13,206 nucleotides of DNA from Trueperaceae bacterium (GTDB lineage Bacteria; Deinococcota; Deinococci; Deinococcales; Trueperaceae). Location: assembly GCA_007121175.1 (NCBI GenBank), contig SKMG01000220.1, positions 1-13,206 on the forward strand, in the 5' to 3' direction. Position 1 is the first letter of the stretch. The number at the start of each line of letters is the position of its first letter. The notes under the pieces were generated by a model, which saw nothing but the letters and a program-made list of their open reading frames with translations, did no database searches and had not been told where the DNA came from. A program made the translations under genes and the position numbers. This document shows positions 7,772-13,206 of this stretch, in pieces.

Positions 7772-8449
7772 TCACTCCTCGCGCAAGACGTACCCGACTC
7801 CGCGAACGGTGTGGATCAGACGGCGCTCGCCTTCCCCCTCGAGCTTGCGTCGGAGGTAGCCGACGTAGACGTCGACCACGTTGCTCCCCCCGGTGTACTC
7901 GGGCCAGACCTTCTCCTCGATCTCGAAGCGGTTGAAGACCTTGCCCGGATTGCGCGCGAACAGCTCGAGCAGCTCGAACTCCTTGGCGGAGAGCTCGATG
8001 CGGCGACCGTCCCGGAAGACCTCGCGCCCGTCGAGGTTCATGACCAAGTCGGCCACGCGCACCTCGCCGGTGACGGCAGGGTTGACGCGCCTCAAGTGCG
8101 CCCGCACCCGAGCCAACAGCTCCTCGATCGAAAACGGCTTGACCAGGTAGTCGTCGGCACCCGAGTCGAGACCGGTGACCTTGTCGTCGACCGAGTCCTT
8201 GGCCGTGAGGATGATGATCGGGGTGTTGCTCGTCTTGCGGATCCTTCGCGCCACTTCGAGCCCGTCCAGAACGGGAAGCATCAAATCGAGGATGACGAGG
8301 TCCGGGTTCAGTTCGCGGAACTTCGAGAGGCCCGTCACGCCGTCGAACGTCACCACCGTTTCGTACTGCTCGGCCTGCAGCTCGAGATCGATGAACTTGG
8401 CGATCTCCTTCTCGTCCTCGACGATCAAGATGAGCGGCCTGCGTTCCAT
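7772..8449 (-). CDS. PhoB/OmpR-family response regulator, DrRRA-like
   Basis: This is a 225-residue DNA-binding response regulator. The receiver domain (about 1-120) has the acidic pocket ED at 11-12, the phosphoacceptor D55 in VILDLMLP, T82 and K104 in YLVKPFS. The winged-helix output domain (about 130-225) shows [35 protein letters not shown] and the terminal [13 protein letters not shown] that is typical of the family. The ATG at 8449-8447 was chosen because [12 protein letters not shown] is the normal N-terminus and the in-frame extension upstream has no domain character. It is encoded first in a two-gene unit with its histidine kinase. The wording of the receiver and effector segments resembles, from memory, the Deinococcus radiation-resistance regulator DrRRA (DR2418). 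Orthology is inferred and was not tested. Confidence 0.93.
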   Translation of the reverse strand: MERRPLILIVEDEKEIAKFIDLELQAEQYETVVTFDGVTGLSKFRELNPDLVILDLMLPVLDGLEVARRIRKTSNTPIIILTAKDSVDDKVTGLDSGADDYLVKPFSIEELLARVRAHLRRVNPAVTGEVRVADLVMNLDGREVFRDGRRIELSAKEFELLELFARNPGKVFNRFEIEEKVWPEYTGGSNVVDVYVGYLRRKLEGEGERRLIHTVRGVGYVLREE

Positions 8450-8463
8450 GCATCGATGCTGCC

Positions 8464-8469
8464 ACAATA
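8464..8469 (-). promoter_or_regulatory. Putative -10 box of the regulator-kinase operon
   Basis: TATTGT on the minus strand lies 14 nt before the regulator ATG, which predicts a leader of about 8 nt. The same string GCTATTGTGG occurs before the BMP gene at 9808-9816 on the plus strand. No -35 match was found. Confidence 0.4.
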
Positions 8470-8524
8470 GCGCATGAGAACGTGCATCGCGGAGCACCTG
8501 CAGCCACGGATCGCGGCGCTCGCA

Positions 8525-9019
8525 TCACTTCGGCGCCTCCTGCGGTAGTTCGACCGTTGCCTGGACGATGAAGCCGCGGGCCAATACATCACCTGCCCAG
8601 GCCCGGGCACCGGGGAGTGAGTGATCGCGCCAGTTGCCGCAGCGCCGCGGATCGCAGCCGGGGATGACGCCGGCGTGGTCGCGAACATCTGCCATGGCCG
8701 TCGCCACGGCATGGAGCACACGCTCCTCATCGGGCTCGCCGAGCACGGTCAGGTAGAACCCGGTGCGGCAGCCCATCGGCGAGGCGTCGATCAGGGTCAC
8801 GTCCTCCAGGCGGTCGCGCAGGTAACCGGCGAGCAGGTGCTCGATGGTGTGGAGCGGCGCGGTGGGGATCTCCTGCTCGTTGGGCTGTACCAGGCGCAGG
8901 TCGTACTTGCTCACAAGGTCGCCCCGCGGACCCTGGTAGCGGCCGGCAGCGCGCACGTACGGGGCGCGCACGGCAGTGTGGTCCAGGTCGAACGAAGCGA
9001 CGCGGGTGCGGGCTGCCAT
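8525..9019 (-). CDS. luxS: S-ribosylhomocysteine lyase LuxS
   Basis: LuxS splits S-ribosylhomocysteine into homocysteine and DPD, the precursor of AI-2, in the activated methyl cycle. The 164-residue protein has the usual length. It begins ASFDLDHTAVRAPYVRAAG, then has the metal site H57 and H61 in HTIEHLLA, the catalytic cysteine C84 in SPMGCRTGFYL, and the third metal ligand C127 in CGNWRDHSL. All key residues are intact, so activity is expected. The ATG at 9019-9017 sits 7 nt after a TAGACT box with no ribosome-binding site, suggesting leaderless translation. Its partner genes of the methyl cycle (pfs/mtnN, metabolic Met genes) are not in the window, so whether it serves signalling or only detoxification cannot be told. 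The regulator-kinase pair starts 75 nt downstream on the same strand but has its own promoter candidate. Confidence 0.97.
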   Translation of the reverse strand: MAARTRVASFDLDHTAVRAPYVRAAGRYQGPRGDLVSKYDLRLVQPNEQEIPTAPLHTIEHLLAGYLRDRLEDVTLIDASPMGCRTGFYLTVLGEPDEERVLHAVATAMADVRDHAGVIPGCDPRRCGNWRDHSLPGARAWAGDVLARGFIVQATVELPQEAPK

Positions 9020-9026
9020 ATCCGGG

Positions 9027-9032
9027 AGTCTA
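9027..9032 (-). promoter_or_regulatory. Putative leaderless -10 box of luxS
   Basis: TAGACT on the minus strand, preceded by GG, lies 7 nt before the luxS ATG. A transcript starting at or next to the A of the ATG would lack a leader. The hexamer is identical to the one in the divergent promoter candidate at 9167-9172. Confidence 0.5.
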
Positions 9033-9166
9033 CCCGAGGTATTCCAGCATCTCGTGAGCCGGCGTCACGGTTCGCCAGGGCCTCGGTCGCGAGCTGCACT
9101 GCAGGTCACCCGGGGTGGCGTGCGGTCCCCCCGGTGCGCGTCGGGGCAGCCACCGCGCAGTTCCGG

Positions 9167-9172
9167 TAGACT
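9167..9172 (+). promoter_or_regulatory. Putative -10 box upstream of the NYN gene
   Basis: TAGACT, preceded by CCGG, lies 68 nt before the NYN start and would give a leader of about 60 nt. The gap between luxS and the NYN gene (9020-9240, 221 bp) holds this box and the luxS box. I see no other feature there. A TTGGCA string at 9218-9223 was considered as a -35 box but has no -10 partner before the start. Confidence 0.35.
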
Positions 9173-9240
9173 GAAGACCGCTCCGGCACGCTCGTATTCC
9201 GGCTGCTTCGGGCTATCTCATTGGCAGGGGTGGTACCACC

Positions 9241-9762
9241 GTGCGCGAACGCGTCGCTATCTTCATCGACGGCAGCAACCTCTACAACGGCATGCGCGAG
9301 AACCTCCAGAACACTCGGGTCAACCTGCAGGAGCTGATGCGGCAGCTCAGCAACGGCCGGCGTCTGGCACGCTGCTATTACTACAATGCGCCGCTCACCG
9401 ACGACTACGACGAGGACCTGCGGGACGGCCAGCACCGCTTCTTCGAATCGTTGCGGCGCATCCCCTACGTCACCGTCCGCTTAGGCAGGCTTCACCGCCG
9501 GCACGACGGCTCGCTGGTCGAGAAGGGGATCGACGTCGCCATCGCCGTCGAGGCGCTGTCGTTGGCGTATCGCGGCGCGTACGACTGCTGCCTGCTGGTC
9601 TCGGGCGACGGCGACTACGTCGAGCTGGTCGAAGCGATCAAGCGCAACGGCCAGCACGTCGAGTGCGCCATGTTCAAGAACCAGTCGGCCGGGGTCTTAG
9701 TCGAGCATGCCGACGTGTTCCGACCGCTCGACGAACTCGACTGGACCAAGATCCTCTTCTAG
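9241..9762 (+). CDS. NYN (PIN-like) domain protein, LabA/DUF88 family
   Basis: This 173-residue single-domain protein is of the NYN type, a PIN-like nuclease fold. Acidic residues expected in the metal site are present: D10 in VAIFIDGSNLY, D98 in EKGIDVAIAVE, and D123 and D125 in LLVSGDGDYVELV. Members often act on RNA, but few have a known substrate. The protein ends shortly after the domain (DELDWTKILF), with no extra RNA-binding or LOTUS domain. The GTG at 9241 matches the family start (RERVAIFIDGSN) and is preceded by a GGCAGGGG-like purine run at 9220-9227, which is rather distant for a ribosome-binding site. It is transcribed alone and is followed by a weak hairpin and then the BMP gene promoter. 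A function in RNA turnover is inferred from the fold. Confidence 0.9.
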   Translation: MRERVAIFIDGSNLYNGMRENLQNTRVNLQELMRQLSNGRRLARCYYYNAPLTDDYDEDLRDGQHRFFESLRRIPYVTVRLGRLHRRHDGSLVEKGIDVAIAVEALSLAYRGAYDCCLLVSGDGDYVELVEAIKRNGQHVECAMFKNQSAGVLVEHADVFRPLDELDWTKILF

Positions 9763-9766
9763 GGCC

Positions 9767-9783
9767 GGCGCTTCGCGAGCGCC
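9767..9783 (+). terminator. Weak hairpin after the NYN gene
   Basis: GGCGCT and AGCGCC form a 6-bp stem around TCGCG just 5 nt after the NYN stop. There is no T-tract after it. The location is suitable for a terminator but the evidence is modest. Confidence 0.35.
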
Positions 9784-9808
9784 CCGCAGCGCCTGCGGGC
9801 GCCGATGC

Positions 9809-9814
9809 TATTGT
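9809..9814 (+). promoter_or_regulatory. Putative -10 box of the BMP gene
   Basis: TATTGT, in the context GCTATTGTGG, lies 53 nt upstream of the BMP start and would give a leader of roughly 45-48 nt that contains a hairpin and a strong ribosome-binding site. Confidence 0.45.
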
Positions 9815-9839
9815 GGTCCCGAGGTCCACTGAGGACCAC
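9813..9839 (+). promoter_or_regulatory. Inverted repeat in the BMP gene leader
   Basis: GTGGTCC (9813-9819) and GGACCAC (9833-9839) are perfect inverted 7-mers around a 13-nt centre. The centre contains GGTCC (9823-9827), which can alternatively pair with GGACC (9833-9837) across ACTGA. The two stems are mutually exclusive. The element overlaps the -10 box by two bases, so it could be a repressor operator or an RNA switch hairpin. Neither is demonstrated. Confidence 0.45.
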
Positions 9840-9867
9840 GATCTCGAACGACAACGAGGAGGATCCC

Positions 9868-10983
9868 ATGCGTTTCGTCATCGCCCTGCTCGCCGCGGCG
9901 AGCCTCACGTTCGGACTGTCGCAGGACTACGTCTTCGGCATCACCTTCGATGCCGGCGGCAAGTTCGACGGCTCGTTCAACGAGGGGACGTGGCGCGGCA
10001 TGGAGCGCGCCATCGCCGAGGTGGAGGCCGACTTCGGCCTCGAGATCGACCTGCTCGAGTTCGAAGGCACTCCAGACACAGCTGCGGGCGGCATGCGCAC
10101 CATCGCCGCCGCCGGCGCCGAACTGATCGTCGCGCCCGGCTTCCTGCAGGCCGACGCCATCGCGGCGGCCTCGGCCGAGTTCCCCGACACTGCCTTCGTC
10201 TTGATCGACGACGTGCGCGAAGGTCCGAACATCCGCTCGGTGGTGTTCAAGGAGCACGAGGGCTCGTTCCTGGTCGGCTACATCGCCGGCACGATGTCGC
10301 AGACTGGCGTGGTCGGCTTCGTCGGCGGGATGGACATCCCGCTCATCCGCGCCTTCAACCTCGGCTACGAAGAGGGGGTGCTGTACGCCTGCCCCAACTG
10401 CCGCGTGATCAACAACTACGTCGGCGTCACGCCCGACGCCTGGAACGACCCGGCCCGCGCCAAGGAGCTCGCGACCGCCCAGCAGGCCCAGGGCGCCGAC
10501 ATCATCTATGCCGCCGCCGGCGCCTCGGGCATGGGCGTGATCGACTTCGTCCGCGAGACGATGTGCTACCGCCCCACCACCCCTCTGCGTGAGACGCCCC
10601 TGGCGGCGCAGGTCGCGCAGATCGAGCCGTACGCGGTGTACGAGCAGGCCTGCGCCAACGCGCAGCCGCTGTTCTTCATCGGCGTCGACAGCAACCAGAA
10701 TCCGCTGGGCGACACCGACGGTAACCCTCAGACCCTGAACCACGGGCTCACCTCGATGCTCAAGCGCGTCGACGTCGCCTCTTACAACGCTGTCTACGAC
10801 GTCGTGAACGACACCTTCGAGCCGGGCACGCTGGTGCTCGGCCTGGCCGAGGAGGGCGTCGGCTACGCGCTCGATGAGTACAACGAAGCGCTCATTCCGG
10901 ATGACCTGATCGTGGAGCTCGAGGTGATCCGCGACATGATCGTCTCAGGTCAGCTGCAGGTCACCGACTACCGCGAGCAGTGA
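9868..10983 (+). CDS. Secreted BMP/PnrA-family substrate-binding protein
   Basis: This 371-residue extracytoplasmic solute-binding protein belongs to the BMP family (PnrA, RfuA), whose known members bind purine nucleosides or riboflavin for ABC importers. Residues 1-18 form a signal peptide (RFVIALLAAASLTFG). There is no lipobox cysteine, which is unusual because most members are lipoproteins. Family segments appear in order: FDAGGKFDGSFNEGTWRG (27-44), GAELIVAPGF (83-92), FKEHEGSFLVGYIAG (127-141), VGFVGGMDIPLIRAFNLGYE (149-168), QGADIIYAAAGASGMGV (208-224), FIGVDSNQ (270-277) and LTSMLKRVDVASYNAV (294-309). Four cysteines (175, 178, 233, 262) could form disulfides outside the cell. The stretch at about 230-268 seems longer than in typical members. 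ATG 9868 is preceded by GAGGAGG (9856-9862) at ideal spacing. No permease or ATPase gene adjoins, so the transporter must be encoded elsewhere. Confidence 0.92.
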   Translation: MRFVIALLAAASLTFGLSQDYVFGITFDAGGKFDGSFNEGTWRGMERAIAEVEADFGLEIDLLEFEGTPDTAAGGMRTIAAAGAELIVAPGFLQADAIAAASAEFPDTAFVLIDDVREGPNIRSVVFKEHEGSFLVGYIAGTMSQTGVVGFVGGMDIPLIRAFNLGYEEGVLYACPNCRVINNYVGVTPDAWNDPARAKELATAQQAQGADIIYAAAGASGMGVIDFVRETMCYRPTTPLRETPLAAQVAQIEPYAVYEQACANAQPLFFIGVDSNQNPLGDTDGNPQTLNHGLTSMLKRVDVASYNAVYDVVNDTFEPGTLVLGLAEEGVGYALDEYNEALIPDDLIVELEVIRDMIVSGQLQVTDYREQ

Positions 10984-11008
10984 GCTAGGTCGGCATCGGC
11001 CCCCCCAC

Positions 11009-11037
11009 GCAGCGCCCGGCTCCTCGCCGGGCGCTGC
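11009..11037 (+). terminator. Strong hairpin terminator of the BMP gene
   Basis: GCAGCGCCCGGC (11009-11020) pairs perfectly with GCCGGGCGCTGC (11026-11037) around TCCTC, giving a 12-bp GC-rich stem 25 nt after the stop. A C-run precedes it and no T-tract follows, which is common for hairpins in GC-rich genomes. Confidence 0.75.
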
Positions 11038-11150
11038 GCCTTCGCACCGCCGCCTGAGCCGCTCGCACGACGCCGGATGCGCCGCGCCGTTCCCTCGCGC
11101 GCGGTCGCGGGCCACGTAGGCGCCCGACTTTCGAACGACCCCGAACCTGA

Positions 11151-11156
11151 TACCAT
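11151..11156 (+). promoter_or_regulatory. Putative -10 box of rnpB
   Basis: TACCAT lies 7 nt before the predicted 5' end of RNase P RNA, which is the right distance for a -10 box. CTTTCG at 11128-11133 has a 17-nt spacing to it and could act as a poor -35. The region is AT-richer than its surroundings. Confidence 0.55.
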
Positions 11157-11163
11157 ATCTATT

Positions 11164-11545
<382 letters not shown>

Positions 11546-11547
11546 CG

Positions 11548-11577
11548 CGGCGCCGGCGACTTCGGTCGCCGGCGCCG
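11548..11577 (+). terminator. rnpB terminator with TTCG tetraloop
   Basis: A 13-bp perfect stem (11548-11560 with 11565-11577) is closed by a TTCG loop, immediately after helix P1 of RNase P RNA. The stem is almost all G-C. The short GTCGTCATG sequence after it is not a T-tract. Stability and position make it the likely transcription end or an RNA 3'-protecting hairpin. Confidence 0.75.
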
Positions 11578-11754
11578 TCGTCATGCCTGCGGCGGCCGTC
11601 GGGGCGGCGGCAATCCTGCCGATGAGCTGCTGCAGCGTCGTGCCGGCCGCCGTATGAACCGAGGCGGTGGTGGGCCGCTGTCCCTGCGGCGTGGGGCAGC
11701 CAGTTGCCTGAGTGGGGTCCCAGGTAACCCATGTGGCTGGAGATGAGCATTGTG
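11578..11754 (+). other. Non-coding spacer between rnpB and the mraZ operator
   Basis: The gap between rnpB and mraZ is about 360 bp. After the rnpB terminator this stretch holds no gene I can support. The short open frames on both strands have no family resemblance and no ribosome-binding site. Base composition falls from strongly GC-rich towards AT-richer near 11740, where the mraZ promoter region begins. A 6-bp hairpin (GCACCG/CGGTGC, 11855-11872) occurs later in the mraZ leader. Confidence 0.6.
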
Positions 11755-11779
11755 TGGGAAATCGTGGGAAAGTGTGGTA
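11755..11779 (+). promoter_or_regulatory. MraZ-box operator, three 10-bp-spaced repeats
   Basis: TGGGA (11755-11759), TGGGA (11765-11769) and TGGTA (11775-11779) are separated by exactly 5 nt each, a 10-bp period. MraZ is known to bind direct TGGGN repeats with 5-nt spacers upstream of its own operon. The array covers the inferred -35 to -10 region, so bound MraZ should block transcription. The third copy has one change from the motif. Confidence 0.85.
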
Positions 11780-11783
11780 AGCT
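11778..11783 (+). promoter_or_regulatory. Putative -10 box of the mraZ-rsmH (dcw) operon
   Basis: TAAGCT fits TANNNT and overlaps the last MraZ box. With a 17-nt spacer the -35 position reads TGGGAA, which is the first MraZ box plus one base. The predicted leader is about 117 nt long. Confidence 0.45.
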
Positions 11784-11906
11784 CGGTGGAGCCACGAGGA
11801 GGACCACGCCGACCGATGGAAACCGTTCCCAGCCGCACGATCTGGCCATCCCCCGCACCGTGTTCGCGGTGCCGCGGCGACCGGCCGGGTGGGAGGGGGT
11901 AGGGCC

Positions 11907-12335
11907 GTGCCCTTCGGCGAGTACCGCTACGCCGTCGACGACAAGGGCCGCGTCATCATCCCGCCGGCGTTCCGCGACTTCGTGGAGGACGGCATGGTGG
12001 TCACCCGTGGCATGGAGGGTTGCCTCTACGTCTTCCCCATGAGCGCATGGAGCCGCATCGAGCAACGCCTCGAGCAGCTGCCGCTCACCGACCGCGACGC
12101 ACGTGACTTCGTGCGTTTCTTCTACTCAGGAGCGGCCAAGGCCAAGCTCGACGCCTCCGGGCGCGTCACGCTCCCCCCGACCCTGCGCGAGTTCGCCCAG
12201 GCGCAGGGTGCGGTCATCGTGGCGGGCGCTCCGAACCGGCTCGAGGTGTGGAGCGAGGAGCGCTGGAACGCCAACCTCGAACACGTCATCTCAGAGCCGC
12301 CCGCGCCTGAACTGCTCAAGGAGCTCGTCGGATGA
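11907..12335 (+). CDS. mraZ: Transcriptional regulator MraZ
   Basis: MraZ is a ring-forming AbrB/SpoVT-like DNA-binding protein that controls the division and cell-wall (dcw) cluster and its own promoter. The GTG at 11907 gives 142 residues starting PFGEYRYAVDDKGRVIIPPA, which matches the family N-terminus (FFGEYxHxLDxKGR). An in-frame GTG at 11889 would add six non-conserved residues. A GGGAGGGGG purine run (about 11891-11899) precedes 11907 at good spacing. The two duplicated DxxGR loops of the family are D12-K-G-R15 and D82-x-S-G-R86. The stop overlaps the rsmH ATG (ATGA). The gene follows a three-copy MraZ operator, so negative autoregulation is likely. Confidence 0.96.
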   Translation: MPFGEYRYAVDDKGRVIIPPAFRDFVEDGMVVTRGMEGCLYVFPMSAWSRIEQRLEQLPLTDRDARDFVRFFYSGAAKAKLDASGRVTLPPTLREFAQAQGAVIVAGAPNRLEVWSEERWNANLEHVISEPPAPELLKELVG

Positions 12336-13206
12336 GCCGCACCGTCCATACCGAATCGCCGCACGTGCCGGTCATGCTCGAACGCTGCCTCGACGCGCTC
12401 TCTCCACGCCCGGACACCTGGCTGGCGGACGGGACCTTTGGCGCCGGCGGTCACACCCGCGCGATCTTGGCGCGCGGAGCGCGCGTGGTTGCCATCGACC
12501 AGGACCCGCACGCGGCCGAGCACGCCGAGGCGCTCAGACGGGATCTGCGCACCGCCGGCGTCGCCGAGCCGAGCGACCGCTTCCGCTTCGTCCACGGCAA
12601 CTTCGCCGACCTCGGGGCCCACCTCGAGAGCATCGGCTTAGCCGCACGCGAGAGCCTCCACGGCGTCCTGCTCGACCTCGGGGTCAGCTCGATGCAGCTC
12701 GACGAGGGCGAACGCGGCTTCGCCTTCCGCCAGGAGGGTCCGCTCGACATGCGCATGGGCGGCAGCGGGCCGTCGGCCGCGGACGTGGTCAACGGCTGGA
12801 GCTTCGAGCAGCTGGCCGCCGCATTGCACCGCTTCGGCGAGGAGCGCCACAGCCGCCGGCTGGCGCGCGCGATCGTGGCCGAACGTGACCGCGAGCCGAT
12901 CACCACCACCGGGCGCCTCGTCGAGGTGATCCAGCGCGCCTACCCGAGTCGGAGCGGCGCCGGCCCGCGCCGCGATCACCCCGCACGCCGCACCTTCCAG
13001 GCTCTGCGAATCGTCGTGAACGACGAACTCGGCGCGCTCGAACGCGGCTTGTCAGCCGCGGCCGAGGCCCTCGCGCCGGGCGGGAGGCTGGTGGTGCTGG
13101 CGTACCACTCGCTCGAGGACCGCATCGTCAAGCGGGCCCTGCTCGATCGACCCGACCTCGAACCGCTCACGAAGCGGCCGCTCGAGGCGAGCCCGGCCGA
13201 GGTCTC
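12332..13206 (+). CDS. rsmH: 16S rRNA m4C1402 methyltransferase RsmH, 3' end missing
   Basis: RsmH (MraW) methylates N4 of C1402 in 16S rRNA using SAM. The frame begins at ATG 12332, overlapping the mraZ stop, and stays open for 291 codons to the window edge. About 310 residues are usual, so only a short C-terminal part is missing. Visible motifs are HVPVMLERCLDAL (10-22), the SAM loop DGTFGAGGHTR (32-42), VVAIDQDP (50-57), the LLDLGVSSMQLDEGERGFAF block, LDMRM and, near the end, VLAYHSLEDRIVKRAL. Overlap with mraZ implies translational coupling and the same promoter. Further dcw genes (ftsL, ftsI, mur genes) would be expected just beyond the edge. Confidence 0.96.
   Translation, partial: MSRTVHTESPHVPVMLERCLDALSPRPDTWLADGTFGAGGHTRAILARGARVVAIDQDPHAAEHAEALRRDLRTAGVAEPSDRFRFVHGNFADLGAHLESIGLAARESLHGVLLDLGVSSMQLDEGERGFAFRQEGPLDMRMGGSGPSAADVVNGWSFEQLAAALHRFGEERHSRRLARAIVAERDREPITTTGRLVEVIQRAYPSRSGAGPRRDHPARRTFQALRIVVNDELGALERGLSAAAEALAPGGRLVVLAYHSLEDRIVKRALLDRPDLEPLTKRPLEASPAEV

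Noticed and set aside
8450..8497. Upstream ATG for the response regulator adding 16 residues
   Set aside because: The added residues are not part of the receiver domain and would span the promoter candidate; the ATG at 8449 gives the standard N-terminus.
9813..9867. Purine riboswitch before the BMP gene
   Set aside because: The leader is only about 50 nt and lacks the three-helix core and conserved loops of purine riboswitches.
11583..11657. A 24-codon plus-strand frame with a hydrophobic stretch and a Cys pair, resembling a tiny lipoprotein
   Set aside because: There is no ribosome-binding site, promoter or neighbour support, and alanine-rich frames arise easily in this composition.

Overview
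The window is a GC-rich bacterial chromosome segment with densely packed core genes. No transposase, integrase, CRISPR array or prophage gene is visible. Several features point to the Deinococcota (Deinococcus-Thermus), perhaps a Truepera-like lineage. PriA has lost its helicase motifs, as reported for Deinococcus radiodurans. Several genes have a TANNNT -10 box only 5-7 nt from the start codon, the leaderless arrangement common in Deinococcus. A PhoB/OmpR-type regulator resembles the DrRRA group, and luxS is present. The taxonomic placement is inference.

Layout, left to right. Positions 2-313 (+) hold the 3' end of a P-loop (AAA_33-type) kinase gene. Convergent to it is a minus-strand run: priA (5115-2761), smpB (2687-2247), an amidase-like envelope protein (2250-886) and a membrane-anchored GerMN protein (889-338). 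The last three are joined by 4-base GTGA stop/start overlaps. priA is divergent from purM (5164-6207, +) across 48 bp that seem to contain two leaderless promoters. purM converges on a minus-strand two-component pair: the response regulator (8449-7772), followed 19 nt later by its histidine kinase (7752-6274). luxS (9019-8525, -) lies just upstream of the pair. Plus-strand genes follow: a NYN/PIN-like ribonuclease-domain protein (9241-9762), a secreted BMP/PnrA-type nucleoside-binding protein (9868-10983) with a strong terminator, the RNase P RNA gene rnpB (about 11164-11545) with its own TTCG-capped terminator, and the start of the division/cell-wall (dcw) cluster, mraZ (11907-12335) overlapping rsmH (12332 to the window end, incomplete). 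Three TGGGA-like repeats with a 10-bp period sit on the inferred mraZ promoter and look like the MraZ autoregulatory operator.

Most of the gene content is housekeeping: trans-translation, replication restart, purine synthesis, methyl-cycle/AI-2 metabolism, tRNA 5' processing and division control. The unusual points are the apparently inactive PriA helicase core with a repeat-laden linker, an amidase-fold protein without zinc-binding histidines coupled to smpB and GerMN, the repeated leaderless-promoter pattern, and a solitary non-lipoprotein BMP binding protein with a hairpin in its leader. I found no convincing new multi-gene system.
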